A DNA stretch of 64,000 nt from Streptomyces sp. SID13726 (GCF_010548375.1 NZ_JAAGLY010000007.1:248001-312000), one strand, 5' to 3'. Numbered from the stretch's first letter, positions 7,790 through 16,536 are shown. Translations and numbers: made by a program. Notes: generated from the letters alone by a model not told the origin.

Positions 7790-8659
7790 TCAGCGGTTCT
7801 GCGGGGTGCGGGAGTCGCTGTGGGTGACGCTGCGCCGGGTCCTGAGCGAGGGGCGGCGGGCGGCCGGGTGGGGGACGAGTTCACGCGCGGGCACGCCGGG
7901 CTTGTTCTCGGCGGGTGACCACACGGGCTTGCCCATGACCATCAGCGGATCGAACATCACGACGACCCCGGCGAGCAGCAGGAAGGCGAGCGGGCCGATC
8001 ATCATCGGCGCGAGCAGGGAGGCGGGCGAGTCGCCGGAGACGGGGGCGGCGGTGCTGTGCACGTGGACGCTGAGGGCGGCCATGCCGGTGTAGTGCATGC
8101 CGGTGACGGCGAGCCCCATGATGAGGCTCGCGCCCACGCTCCACAGGAAGCCCCGCACCTGTCCGGCGGCCCAGAGGGCGGCGGTGGCGGCGACGACGGC
8201 TATGACCACGGAGACGGCGACCGTGACCGTGTTGTACTCCAGCTTCCCGTTCAGCCGCATGCCGGCCATGCCGAGGTAGTGCATGGAGGCGATGCCCAGA
8301 CCGGTGATGGCGCCACCGGTCATCAGGGCCGTTCCGCGCGCGCCCCGGTAGCCGACGATGAAGACCCCGATGCCGACCATGACGATCGCGACGCCGAGGC
8401 TCGCGAAGGTGATGCCCCGGTCGTAGTGGATCGGCGCCTGCACGACCTTGAACCCCATCATGGCGATGAAGTGCATGGTCCAGATGCCGGAGCCGATCGC
8501 GGCCGAGCCGAGAGCCAGCCAGCCGGGCCGCCATGACCGGCTGACCAGCATGGATCTGGTGGTGCAGCGCAGGCCGAGGGCGCCGCCGAGGCAGGCCATG
8601 AAGTAAGCCACCAGCGGTGTGACGAGTCCGTAGCTGAATCCGTCGACCGTGCCTTGCAT
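7790..8659 (-). CDS. MHYT-domain integral membrane sensor
   Basis: A 289-residue membrane protein with seven predicted helices. It contains the three MHYT repeats: GIWTMHFIAMMG, GIASMHYLGMAG and AVTGMHYTGMAA, each with the Met/His pair proposed to bind copper and sense a gas such as O2, CO or NO. No GGDEF, EAL or kinase domain follows; the C-terminus is a short basic cytoplasmic tail (RRPSLRTRRSVTHS). It is therefore a stand-alone sensor domain whose output partner is not visible here. The start is the ATG at 8659. It is divergent from the glycerophosphodiesterase gene with a 279-bp gap in which I see no convincing operator. Confidence 0.9.
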   Translation of the reverse strand: MQGTVDGFSYGLVTPLVAYFMACLGGALGLRCTTRSMLVSRSWRPGWLALGSAAIGSGIWTMHFIAMMGFKVVQAPIHYDRGITFASLGVAIVMVGIGVFIVGYRGARGTALMTGGAITGLGIASMHYLGMAGMRLNGKLEYNTVTVAVSVVIAVVAATAALWAAGQVRGFLWSVGASLIMGLAVTGMHYTGMAALSVHVHSTAAPVSGDSPASLLAPMMIGPLAFLLLAGVVVMFDPLMVMGKPVWSPAENKPGVPARELVPHPAARRPSLRTRRSVTHSDSRTPQNR

Positions 8660-8938
8660 CCGCGGCTGCCCTTCCGCCCTCTTGCGTCCCGGAAACTCTG
8701 AAATGTGCCCCTTCCCAGCACCGCCCGAGCGGTCAGGGTTGAGGCAGAGAGTATGACTCCCACCGGAATGGTCGAACGATTTTCCGGCAAAGAAACACGG
8801 CCTTGCCCCAGTTGTGCGGCACCAGTGAGCGGACTTGGGACAGGACCGCTCAGGATGTGGCCATTCTGTACCCCGGTGCGGTCGACCCCCTGCTGTCACA
8901 GTGGTGCTGTACGTGATTGCTCGACGCGAGGAGTACGT

Positions 8939-9808
8939 ATGCACGCGCGCGCAGCGACCGCCCTGACCACCGCGATCCTGGGTACCGCCCTTCTGCTTCC
9001 CGCCTCCTACGTCCGGGCCGTCGAGGAGGGCACGCCGCCCGCGGTCATCGCCCACCGGGGCGCCTCCGCCCAGGCCCCCGAGAACACCCTCGCCGCCGTC
9101 GACAAGGCCGCCGAGCTCGGCGCCCCCTGGGTCGAGAACGACGTCCAGCGCACCAAGGACGGTGAGCTCGTCGTCCTCCACGACGACAGCCTGCGGCGCA
9201 CCACCGACGTCGAGCGGGTCTTCCCGCGCCGCTCGCCCTGGAAGGTGAAGGACTTCACCGCCGCCGAGATCGCGCGTCTGGACGCGGGCAGCTGGTTCGG
9301 CCGCGCCTTCGCGGGCACGCGCGTGCCGACGCTCGAACAGTACGTTCGGCGCGTCGATCTTCACGACCGGAAGCTGCTCCTCGAACTCAAGAACCCGGAG
9401 CTGTACCCGGGCATCGAGAACCAGACCATGAAGGTCCTCGCCAACGAGGGGTGGCTCGACCGGCCGCACGAGGACCGGCTGGTCGTGCAGAGCTTCAGCG
9501 CGGCCAGCCTGCGGACCGTCCACGAGCTGAGGCCCGGTGTGCGGACCGGCTTCCTCGGGACGCCGTCGGTCGCGGACCTGCCCGCGTACGCGCTCTTCGT
9601 CGACCAGATCAACCCGTCGTACGGCACGATCTCGCACGGGTACGTCTCGGCGGTCCAGGCCTTCACCGGCCCGCACGACAAGCCGCTGGAGGTCTTCACC
9701 TGGACCGTCGACACCGCGGACACCGCCCGCCTGGTCGCCGGGTACGGCGTGGACGGCGTCATCACCAACAAGCCCGACGTGGTGGCGGCCGCGCTGCGGG
9801 GGCTGTGA
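8939..9808 (+). CDS. Secreted glycerophosphodiester phosphodiesterase
   Basis: A 289-residue enzyme hydrolysing glycerophosphodiesters to glycerol-3-phosphate and an alcohol. It has an N-terminal signal peptide (basic MHARA, hydrophobic LTTAILGTALLLPASYV, cleavage near VRAVEE), so it acts outside the membrane. The TIM-barrel active site is complete: H39-R40 in VIAHRGAS, E48-N49, E66 and D68 in ENDVQ (metal ligands) and H81 in VLHDDSL. The conserved C-terminal FTWTVDT and GVDGVITNKPD are present. The start follows GAGGAGTACGT. The ogt gene begins 41 bp downstream but has its own promoter, so the two are probably independent. Confidence 0.95.
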   Translation: MHARAATALTTAILGTALLLPASYVRAVEEGTPPAVIAHRGASAQAPENTLAAVDKAAELGAPWVENDVQRTKDGELVVLHDDSLRRTTDVERVFPRRSPWKVKDFTAAEIARLDAGSWFGRAFAGTRVPTLEQYVRRVDLHDRKLLLELKNPELYPGIENQTMKVLANEGWLDRPHEDRLVVQSFSAASLRTVHELRPGVRTGFLGTPSVADLPAYALFVDQINPSYGTISHGYVSAVQAFTGPHDKPLEVFTWTVDTADTARLVAGYGVDGVITNKPDVVAAALRGL

Positions 9809-9819
9809 GCCCGGGGCCG

Positions 9820-9842
9820 TTGTCAGTGGCGGCCCGTACGGT
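9820..9842 (+). promoter_or_regulatory. RecA-independent DNA-damage (PafBC/RecA-NDp type) promoter of ogt
   Basis: TTGTCAGTG, eight bases (GCGGCCCG), TACGGT: an exact match to the RecA-NDp consensus, ending seven bases before the ATG at 9850. The geometry relative to the start codon is identical to that of uvrB, again predicting a leaderless mRNA. Confidence 0.8.
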
Positions 9843-9849
9843 GGGTCGC

Positions 9850-10404
9850 ATGAGCAGTCATGGGCAGTACGAGCAGCAGGTCGTGTGGGCCGTCGTCGGC
9901 ACCGGCATCGGCCCGCTGCTGCTGGCCGCGACCCACGAGGGTCTGGTCAACGTCGTCTTCCACGCCACCGACGCGGTGCGTGACAGGGCGCTGGAGCGGC
10001 TCGGGTCCCGGCTGGGCTCCGAGCCCGTCGAGGCGCCCGGCTCCCCGCTGCTGGCCGAAGCGATACACCAGGTCGAGGCGTACTTCGCGGGCGACCGGAA
10101 GGACTTCGAGCTGCCCCTGGACTGGTCGCTGATCTCGGGGTTCAACCGGCAGGTGCTGCGCGAGCTGGCGTCCGGCGTGCCGTACGGCCAGGTCGTGGGC
10201 TACGGCGAGCTGGCCGGGCGGGTCGGCCAGCCCGGCGCCGCCCAGGCCGTGGGGGTGGCGATGGGGTCCAATCCGCTGCCGGTCGTCGTGCCGTGCCACC
10301 GGGTCGTCGAGAGCGACGGCGGCATCGGCGGGTTCGGCGGCGGCCTGGAGACCAAGCGGAAGCTGCTCGCCCTGGAGGGCGTCCTGCCCGAGCCCCTGTT
10401 CTGA
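9850..10404 (+). CDS. ogt: Methylated-DNA--protein-cysteine S-methyltransferase
   Basis: A 184-residue suicide alkyltransferase that removes O6-alkyl groups from guanine in DNA by transfer to its own cysteine. The active-site motif PCHRV spans 148-152 with acceptor C149. The DNA-binding helix-turn-helix and Arg finger lie in VPYGQVVGYGELAGRVGQPGAAQAVG, and the downstream glycine turn GIGGFGGGLETKRKLLALEG is intact. There is no Ada-type N-terminal zinc domain, so it is the Ogt class. The damage-type promoter immediately upstream fits its role. The start is the ATG at 9850. Confidence 0.96.
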   Translation: MSSHGQYEQQVVWAVVGTGIGPLLLAATHEGLVNVVFHATDAVRDRALERLGSRLGSEPVEAPGSPLLAEAIHQVEAYFAGDRKDFELPLDWSLISGFNRQVLRELASGVPYGQVVGYGELAGRVGQPGAAQAVGVAMGSNPLPVVVPCHRVVESDGGIGGFGGGLETKRKLLALEGVLPEPLF

Positions 10405-10511
10405 GCTGTTCTGCGCGACGGCTGGCCGGAAGGCCGACGCGGTAGCAGACTCCGCCATGCGCACAGCCACTGGCATCCGAGGGCTCGGAGCCGAAGGGAC
10501 GGCGATCAGAC

Positions 10512-11738
10512 ATGAGCGGGAACAGGGCAGTCGCGTATCTCAAGCCAGGCGCGGTGGAGGTCAGGACCGTCGACCACCCGACGCTTGAGCTCCAGGACGG
10601 GCCGGGGGTGTCTCCCGAGGCGGTCGGCAGGAAGTGCCGGCACGGGGTGATCCTCAAGGTCCTCGCCACCAACATCTGCGGCAGCGACCAGCACATGGTG
10701 CGCGGGCGGACGACCGCGCCCGAGGGGCTGGTCCTGGGCCACGAGATCACCGGGGAGGTCGTGGAACGAGGTCCGGACGTCGAGTTCGTCGAGGTCGGCG
10801 ACATCGTCTCCGTACCGTTCAACATCGCCTGCGGGCGGTGCCGCAACTGCAAGGAGCGCAAGACCGGCATCTGCCTGAACGTCAACGCGTCCCGTCCGGG
10901 CGCGGCCTACGGCTATGTCGACATGGGCGGCTGGGTCGGCGGGCAGGCCGAGTTCGCCATGATCCCGTACGCGGACTTCAACCTGCTGAGATTCCCGGAC
11001 CGGGACGAGGCCCGCGAGAAGCTGCTCGACCTGACCATGCTGTCGGACATCTTCCCGACCGGCTTCCACGGCGTGGTGAGCTCGGGCGCGGGCGTCGGCT
11101 CGACGGTGTACGTCGCCGGGGCGGGCCCGGTGGGGCTGGCGGCAGCCGCGTCGGCGCAGCTGCTGGGCGCTGCGGTGGTCATCGTCGGGGACCTCAACGC
11201 CGAGCGTCTCGCCCAGGCGCGGAGTTTCGGCTGCGAGACCGTCGACGTGTCGCAGGGCAGCGTGGAGGAGCAGATCGCGCAGATCCTCGGGGAGCCCGAG
11301 GTGGACGCGGCGGTCGACGCGGTGGGCTTCGAGGCCCGGGCGCACGGCAGGGAGGCCCCGGAGGCACCCGCGACCGTCCTCAACTCCCTCATGGGCGTCA
11401 CACGCGCGGGCGGTGCGCTGGGTATCCCCGGCCTGTACGTCACCGATGACCCCGGTGGGGTCGACGAGGACGCCAAGAGCGGGACGCTGAAGGTGCGGCT
11501 CGGGCTCGGCTGGGCCAAGAGCCACCGCTTCACGACCGGTCAGTGCCCGGTGATGCAGTACAACCGGAGCCTGATGATGGCGATCCTGCACGGCCGTGTG
11601 CACATCGCCAAGGCGGTCAACGCGACGGTCATCGGCCTGGAGGACGCACCGCGCGGCTACGCCGAGTTCGACCAGGGCGCCAGCCGCAAGTACGTGCTCG
11701 ACCCGCACGGGGCGCTGACCGGCGTACGGCCGGTCTGA
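10512..11738 (+). CDS. fdhA: Glutathione-independent formaldehyde dehydrogenase
   Basis: A 408-residue zinc-dependent medium-chain dehydrogenase oxidising formaldehyde to formate with tightly bound NAD+. Catalytic zinc ligands are C56 (NICGSD), H77 and E78 (GHEITGE). Structural zinc cysteines are C107, C110, C113 and C121. The Rossmann motif is AGAGPVGLAAAA. Family-specific segments (SRPGAAYGYVDMGGWVGGQAEFAM; GLGWAKSHRFTTGQCPVMQYNRSLM) match glutathione-independent FdhA of Pseudomonas and actinomycetes rather than mycothiol-dependent enzymes. It is monocistronic, ending at a strong bidirectional hairpin. Formaldehyde detoxification beside an O6-alkylguanine repair gene is suggestive but may be coincidence. 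Confidence 0.95.
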   Translation: MSGNRAVAYLKPGAVEVRTVDHPTLELQDGPGVSPEAVGRKCRHGVILKVLATNICGSDQHMVRGRTTAPEGLVLGHEITGEVVERGPDVEFVEVGDIVSVPFNIACGRCRNCKERKTGICLNVNASRPGAAYGYVDMGGWVGGQAEFAMIPYADFNLLRFPDRDEAREKLLDLTMLSDIFPTGFHGVVSSGAGVGSTVYVAGAGPVGLAAAASAQLLGAAVVIVGDLNAERLAQARSFGCETVDVSQGSVEEQIAQILGEPEVDAAVDAVGFEARAHGREAPEAPATVLNSLMGVTRAGGALGIPGLYVTDDPGGVDEDAKSGTLKVRLGLGWAKSHRFTTGQCPVMQYNRSLMMAILHGRVHIAKAVNATVIGLEDAPRGYAEFDQGASRKYVLDPHGALTGVRPV

Positions 11739-11756
11739 CACGCCTTCCGGCGCTGC

Positions 11757-11786
11757 GGGGGCCACGCGCGTGTGCGCGTGGCCCCC
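11757..11786. terminator. Bidirectional terminator between fdhA and the VOC gene
   Basis: A perfect 13-bp inverted repeat (11757-11769 GGGGGCCACGCGC; 11774-11786) with a GTGT tetraloop, located between two convergent genes. It should end transcription from both sides. Confidence 0.85.
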
Positions 11787-11812
11787 GCTCGCGTCGGTCG
11801 TGAGGGCGTGTG

Positions 11813-12241
11813 TCAGTCGTAGTGGCGCGCCTCGAAGACGTTCCCGTCGGGGTCGCGGAAGTAGAAGCTCCGCCGGGCGAGGCCGCGGGCGCCGAAGGAG
11901 TCGTGGGAGATGTCCGAGGCGGGCACCGAGCGTTCCTCGACGCGGGCGCGGAGTGTCTCGAAATCGTCGGCGGGCAGGGCCAGGCAGACATGATTGACGG
12001 GGTGTCCCGCGCTCTCGGCGGCGCCCGGCAGCATCTTCATGCGTTCCGCCATGGTGAGCGGCATCAGGTCGAAGATGGTTTCGTCGTTGAGCCGTACGGA
12101 GGGGAAGGGCACCGCCCCCGCGGCGAAGTCGGTGATCCTCAGGGGTTCCATGCCGAGCGTCTTCTCGTAGAAGTCGGCCGACGCCACCGGGTCGCTCACC
12201 CAGAGGACGACATGGTCGAGACGTGTCGAGTTGTCCGTCAT
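11813..12241 (-). CDS. VOC (glyoxalase/dioxygenase fold) family protein
   Basis: A 142-residue single-module vicinal-oxygen-chelate protein. The N-terminal LDHVVLWVSDPVASADFYEKTLGMEPL carries the first metal ligand (H) and the second beta-alpha-beta unit begins at HPVNHVCLALPADDFE. The C-terminal SFYFRDPDGNVFEARHY supplies the usual Glu ligand. The substrate is not evident; such proteins include glyoxalases, fosfomycin-type resistance enzymes and extradiol dioxygenase relatives. The start at MTDNST was chosen because homology begins there; the upstream in-frame ATG adds only a non-conserved dozen residues. It is divergent from psuG. Confidence 0.88.
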   Translation of the reverse strand: MTDNSTRLDHVVLWVSDPVASADFYEKTLGMEPLRITDFAAGAVPFPSVRLNDETIFDLMPLTMAERMKMLPGAAESAGHPVNHVCLALPADDFETLRARVEERSVPASDISHDSFGARGLARRSFYFRDPDGNVFEARHYD

Positions 12242-12339
12242 GCACCCCAGGCTGGTGTCCTCCGCCACCGTCCGCAAGGGTTTGACCGGCCGTGCCGCCC
12301 GCCAGAGATGAGGGAAGACCGACGACAGGAGGCAGGCCC

Positions 12340-13248
12340 GTGGTGCTGGTGGTGTCCCAAGAGGTGCGCGAGGCGATCGACGCGCGTCGGCCCGTGGTGG
12401 CCCTGGAGTCCACGATCATCGCGCACGGGCTGCCGCGCCCGCGCAATCTCCAGGTCGCGCTGGAGCTGGAGGACGTCGTACGGCAGGAGGGCGCCGTACC
12501 GGCGACCATCGCCGTACTCGACGGGCGGCCCCATGTCGGCCTGGACAAGGAACAGTTGGAGCGGGTCGCGAATGAGGACGGGATCCGCAAGCTGGGCCAC
12601 CGCGATCTGCCGCTCGCGGTGGCCACCGGGGCGAGCGGGGCGACCACGGTGTCGGCGACGGCACAGCTGGCGGCGCTGGCCGGGGTACGCGTTTTCGCCA
12701 CCGGCGGCCTCGGCGGGGTGCACCGGGAGTGGACGGTCACGCAGGACGAGTCGGCCGACCTCGGCCTGCTGGCGCGTACCCGGATCACCGTGGTGTGCGC
12801 GGGCGTGAAGTCGATCCTGGACGTGCCCGCGACGCTCCAGCGGCTGGAGACGCTGGGGGTGGCGGTGACCGGCTACGGCACGGACCGCTTCCCGGGCTTC
12901 TACCTGTCCGACTCGGGCCACCCCGTGGAGTGGACGCTGAACACGCCGGACGAGGTCGCGGACGTGATGCGGGCCCAGGACGCGCTCGACGGGCCCGGGT
13001 CCTCGCTGATCGTCGCGAATCCCGTGCCGGAGGCGCAGCAGCTGGATCCCGAACTGCACACGCGTGTGCTCGCGGAAGCGCTGCGCGCGTGCGCGGAGGC
13101 GGGGGTCACCGGGCAGGGGGTGACCCCGTTCCTGCTGGACCATCTGGTGCGGCACACCGACGGTGCCTCGCTGAGCGCCAACCTCGCGGCGGTGCGCGGC
13201 AACGTGCGTCTGGCAGGGCGGATCGCGGCGGCCTGGGCCGGGGCGTGA
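12340..13248 (+). CDS. psuG: Pseudouridine-5'-phosphate glycosidase
   Basis: A 302-residue enzyme that reversibly cleaves pseudouridine 5'-phosphate to uracil and ribose 5-phosphate, breaking a C-C glycosidic bond. Characteristic segments are ALESTIIAHGLPRPRN (catalytic Glu and ribose-phosphate region), GHRDLPLAVATGASGATTVSAT (catalytic Lys region neighbourhood), VFATGGLGGVHR and the C-terminal GQGVTPFLLDHLVRHT. The GTG start at 12340 is preceded by AGGAGG at ideal spacing. Its stop overlaps the start of the PfkB kinase gene (GTGA), indicating translational coupling in a psuG-psuK operon. Pseudouridine from tRNA and rRNA turnover is the natural substrate source. Confidence 0.93.
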   Translation: MVLVVSQEVREAIDARRPVVALESTIIAHGLPRPRNLQVALELEDVVRQEGAVPATIAVLDGRPHVGLDKEQLERVANEDGIRKLGHRDLPLAVATGASGATTVSATAQLAALAGVRVFATGGLGGVHREWTVTQDESADLGLLARTRITVVCAGVKSILDVPATLQRLETLGVAVTGYGTDRFPGFYLSDSGHPVEWTLNTPDEVADVMRAQDALDGPGSSLIVANPVPEAQQLDPELHTRVLAEALRACAEAGVTGQGVTPFLLDHLVRHTDGASLSANLAAVRGNVRLAGRIAAAWAGA

Positions 13249-14174
13249 CGACGGACCGGCCGGGGTCCCGGGCGGGTGGCGCTCTGCTGGTCGTCGGGGA
13301 CGTCATCACGGACGTCGTCGCCCGGCACCGGGGGCCGCTGGCCGGCGGGACGGACACGGCCGCGGCGATCCGTACGGTGCCGGGCGGCGCGGGCGCCAAC
13401 GTGGCCTGCTGGGCGGCCCGCGGGGGCGGTGCGGAGGTGCGGCTGCTCGGGCGGGTGGGCGCGGAGACGGCCGCCTGGCACGAGCGGGAGCTGGCCGCGT
13501 GCGGGGTGCGGCCTAGGCTCGTCGTCGATCCCGAGGCCCCGACCGGGACGGTGATCTGCCTCGTCGACACCGGCGCCGCCGCCGAGCGGACCCTGCTCAC
13601 CGACAGCGGGGCGTCGCTGCGGCTGACGCCGGACGACTGGTCGGACGCGCTGCTCGACGGCGTCGTACGGCTGCATCTGTCGGGCTATCTGCTGTTCTCC
13701 GAGTCGAGTCGGGCGCTGGTGGCGGTGGCCTTGGAGTCGGCACGCGCGCGTGGGGTGCCGGTGAGTCTGGATCCGGCGTCGGCGGGTTTCCTCCGGGAGC
13801 TGGGGGTGGACCGCTTCCTCGCGCTGGTCGAGGAGGTGGACGTCCTGCTGCCCAGCCGGGACGAGGCGTATCTGCTCACCGGGCTGCCCGATCCGGCGGA
13901 CGCGGCGGCCAAGTTGAGCCGCCATGTTCCGCTGGTGGTCGCCAAGCAGGGCTCGGAGGGCGCGCTGCTCGCCCGGTCCGGCAGTGTGTACGCCCAGGTG
14001 CCCGCGGTGGCGGCGACGCCCCGGGACACCACCGGGGCGGGCGACGCGTTCACGGGCGCGTTCCTCGCGGCGCTGCTGACGGGCGCCGAACCCGAGGAGG
14101 CGGCGGCCGAGGGGTGCGCGGCGGGTGCGCTGGCGGTGGAGCGGGTGGGCGGGAGGCCGCCGGTGCGGGACTGA
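13245..14174 (+). CDS. psuK: PfkB-family kinase, likely pseudouridine kinase
   Basis: A 309-residue ribokinase-fold sugar/nucleoside kinase. The PfkB signature 1 region is AAIRTVPGGAGANVACWAAR and signature 2 is DTTGAGDAFTGAFLAALL, containing the anion hole and catalytic Asp. Its GTG start overlaps the psuG stop by four bases, so the partner reaction is almost certainly pseudouridine + ATP to pseudouridine 5'-phosphate, feeding PsuG. Assignment as pseudouridine kinase rests on this linkage; sequence alone says only PfkB family. The bases after the stop hold an imperfect GC-rich inverted repeat (CCGGTCGG at 14178 and CCGACCGG at 14219) that may help termination. Confidence 0.88.
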   Translation: MTTDRPGSRAGGALLVVGDVITDVVARHRGPLAGGTDTAAAIRTVPGGAGANVACWAARGGGAEVRLLGRVGAETAAWHERELAACGVRPRLVVDPEAPTGTVICLVDTGAAAERTLLTDSGASLRLTPDDWSDALLDGVVRLHLSGYLLFSESSRALVAVALESARARGVPVSLDPASAGFLRELGVDRFLALVEEVDVLLPSRDEAYLLTGLPDPADAAAKLSRHVPLVVAKQGSEGALLARSGSVYAQVPAVAATPRDTTGAGDAFTGAFLAALLTGAEPEEAAAEGCAAGALAVERVGGRPPVRD

Positions 14175-14347
14175 CGGCCGGTCGGTGGTCCGTGGTGGTC
14201 GCGGTGGTCGCGGTGGTGCCGACCGGTGGTTCACCGCGCCGGGCCGGCACCGGAGCCTGCCGCCCGACGACGTCACGGCTCCGGCCTCGCCGACTCCCGC
14301 CCCCTCTCTCTGTCTCTATGTCTCTTGCGCGTCTCTTGCGCCGCCGT

Positions 14348-15142
14348 CTACGCCTTGCGTCCCCACGCCGAGATCATCGGGGCCGTGGCCAGGTCCATCG
14401 TGCCGGTGGCGACGTTGGCGAGGTGCTGGTCGATGTCCTCGTCCGTGGCGAGGCCCGCCGTGACGAGCTGGTCGCGGATCTGGCGGACGGTCGCGGACTC
14501 CAGGGCGGCGCAGGCGGGCGAGGCGAGCGGGAAGTACGCGTCGGCCGTCACCTGGCGCAGCCCGGCCTCGCGGAGCAGACGCGGGAGGGTGCGGCCGTAA
14601 GAGAGGTCGGCACCGCGGTCGGCGAGGAGCCGGCGGAAGCCCTGGCGCAGCCGGTTCGCCAGCTGTTGCTCGGGGCCGTGCTCGTCGGGGCAGGTCAGGG
14701 GCTGGAGCGCGGGGTCGGCGTCCTCGATCAGCAGCCGTCCGCCGGGGCGCAGGGCGTCGATCATCGAACGCAACGCCCGCTCCCGGTCCGGCACATGGAC
14801 GAGCACGAGCCGGGCGTGCACCAGGTCGAAGCCCTCCCCCGGCGGCTCCTCGGCGCTCACGTCGTGGACGCGTACGGCGACCGGCGGGCGGGCGGCCGCG
14901 GCGAGCCGGGTGGTGTCGATGTCGGTCGCGACGACCTTTCCGGTCGGGCCGACCTTCTTGGCCAGCCAGGACACCACGGACGTGCCGCCCGCGCCGACCT
15001 CCCAGCAGCGCCAGCCGGGTCCGATGCCGAATCCTTCGAGGTGCCGGAAGGTCGTGGGGTCGAAGAGGGTGGCGAAGGCGTCGAAGCGCTCCGCCGCCTC
15101 CGACCGCCGGTTGTCGAGGAGATACCCGTCGGTTCGTGTCAT
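14348..15142 (-). CDS. Class I SAM-dependent methyltransferase
   Basis: A 264-residue methyltransferase of the UbiE/Methyltransf_25 type. Motif I is CWEVGAGGTSVVSWLAKKVG, the acidic end of strand 2 is VVATDIDTTRL, and motif IV/post regions are FDLVHARLVLVHVPDRE and ALRPGGRLLIEDADP. The C-terminal half carries the variable substrate cap. The substrate is unknown. The start at MTRTDGYLLDN was chosen because residues upstream are non-conserved. It is divergent from corA with a 244-bp gap. Confidence 0.9.
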   Translation of the reverse strand: MTRTDGYLLDNRRSEAAERFDAFATLFDPTTFRHLEGFGIGPGWRCWEVGAGGTSVVSWLAKKVGPTGKVVATDIDTTRLAAAARPPVAVRVHDVSAEEPPGEGFDLVHARLVLVHVPDRERALRSMIDALRPGGRLLIEDADPALQPLTCPDEHGPEQQLANRLRQGFRRLLADRGADLSYGRTLPRLLREAGLRQVTADAYFPLASPACAALESATVRQIRDQLVTAGLATDEDIDQHLANVATGTMDLATAPMISAWGRKA

Positions 15143-15386
15143 GCCGAGATGATCCCAGTTGCCGGGCTTGTCTTGACCGGACGACGCGGTCGCCACGACG
15201 AGATGACCGACGTCCGCACTTCACCGCGACCGGCGGCCGGGGCCGGCGGGAGAGGTTTTCCACAGGCGGGAACCAAGCGGAATCCCCTCTGTCCACAGGC
15301 TCACCCGGCCCTTACGTCGACCTGGCAAACTGGCTCGCCAGGGCGCGGTGAACGCGTCGCACGGAGGTCCACGCAAGGAGATCCCG

Positions 15387-16514
15387 ATGTCCATGGCAGG
15401 GAATCTGCGCAAGGTCACGAGCCTCGGCAGGGTCGGCGGCCTGCGCAGGGTGGCACGGCTGGCGAGGCGGCTCCCGCGCGTCGACCTGAGCCACCACGCC
15501 CGCTCCCCGCTGGGCACCTCGGTGGTCAACTGCGTGACCTACAAGGAGGGCGCCCGGGTCCCGGTGGGCGGCGATCTGGTCGACACCGTGGAGCGGATGC
15601 GCAAGAGCCGGGACGGTTTCGTCTGGCTCGGACTGCACGAGCCGTCGGACCATGAGTTCGAGGGCATCGCGGACCTCTTCGACCTGCATCCACTGGCTGT
15701 CGAGGACGCGGTCGAGGCCCATCAGCGCCCGAAGGTGGAGCGCTACGGCGAGACGCTGTTCGCGGTGTTCAAGACGGTCTGCTACGTGGAGCACGAAGAG
15801 CTGACGGCGACGAGCGAGGTGGTCAACACCGGCGAGATCATGGTGTTCGTCGGCGAGGACTTCGTGATCACGGTGCGGCACGGACGGCACGGCTCGCTCG
15901 GCCCGTTGCGCGAGGAGCTGGAGTCCGACCCGCGCCAGCTCGCCAAGGGACCGGCCGCGGTGCTGCACGCGATCGCGGACCATGTGGTCGACGACTACCT
16001 GAGCGTCACCGACTCCATGCAGTCGGACATCGACCTGGTCGAGACGGCGGTGTTCGCGGAGAACGGCGCCCGGGTCGACCCGGGCCGCATCTACCAGCTC
16101 AAGCGTGAACTCCTGGAGCTGAAGCGGGCGGTGGTCCCGCTCAGCCGTCCGCTGGAGGATCTCTCCACACGGCCGGTCCAGGTCATCGCCCCGGAGATAC
16201 AGGCGTACTTCCGCGATGTCTCCGACCATCTACTGCGCGCCAAGGAGCAGATCGCCGCCTTCGACGAACTGCTCAACTCCATTCTTCAGGCGCACCTCGC
16301 GCAGGTGACGGTCGCGCAGAACGAGGACATGCGGAAGATCACCGCCTGGGCCGCGGTCATCGCCGTGCCGACGATGGTCTGCGGGGTCTACGGCATGAAC
16401 TTCGACCACATGCCGGAGCTGCACTGGACGTTCGGCTATCCCCTCGTCATGAGCGTGATAGCCGTGGCCTGTCTGACCCTGTACCGCGGCTTCCGGCGCA
16501 ACGGCTGGCTGTGA
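15387..16514 (+). CDS. corA: CorA-family magnesium/cobalt transporter
   Basis: A 375-residue divalent-cation channel. A long cytoplasmic funnel domain (residues 1-310) with extended helices (DPGRIYQLKRELLELKRAV) is followed by two membrane helices. The selectivity motif YGMNF lies at the end of the first helix (MVCGVYGMNFDHMPELHW) and the acidic periplasmic loop is intact. The protein ends in a short basic tail (RGFRRNGWL). The N-terminus carries about 40 extra basic residues that are typical of streptomycete CorA. The start is the ATG at 15387 behind AAGGAG; an ATG two codons later is an alternative. It is convergent with a CBS-domain gene 22 bp away. Confidence 0.94.
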   Translation: MSMAGNLRKVTSLGRVGGLRRVARLARRLPRVDLSHHARSPLGTSVVNCVTYKEGARVPVGGDLVDTVERMRKSRDGFVWLGLHEPSDHEFEGIADLFDLHPLAVEDAVEAHQRPKVERYGETLFAVFKTVCYVEHEELTATSEVVNTGEIMVFVGEDFVITVRHGRHGSLGPLREELESDPRQLAKGPAAVLHAIADHVVDDYLSVTDSMQSDIDLVETAVFAENGARVDPGRIYQLKRELLELKRAVVPLSRPLEDLSTRPVQVIAPEIQAYFRDVSDHLLRAKEQIAAFDELLNSILQAHLAQVTVAQNEDMRKITAWAAVIAVPTMVCGVYGMNFDHMPELHWTFGYPLVMSVIAVACLTLYRGFRRNGWL

Positions 16515-16536
16515 CCGGGGCTCTCGGGCCGGCGGA

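Noticed and set aside
11757..11786. 13-bp perfect inverted repeat as a transcription-factor operator
   Set aside because: It lies between convergent gene ends with a tetraloop, so a bidirectional terminator is the simpler reading.
10506..12788. 760-codon antisense frame over fdhA, the VOC gene and psuG
   Set aside because: It crosses three well-supported genes, including a strong terminator hairpin, and its translation has no recognisable domain.
14175..14347. GC-rich repeats and the CCGGTCGG/CCGACCGG pair after the PfkB gene as a regulatory RNA
   Set aside because: The arms are only 8 bp with a loop over 30 nt, and the tract is TGGTCGCGG-type simple sequence; at most a weak terminator.
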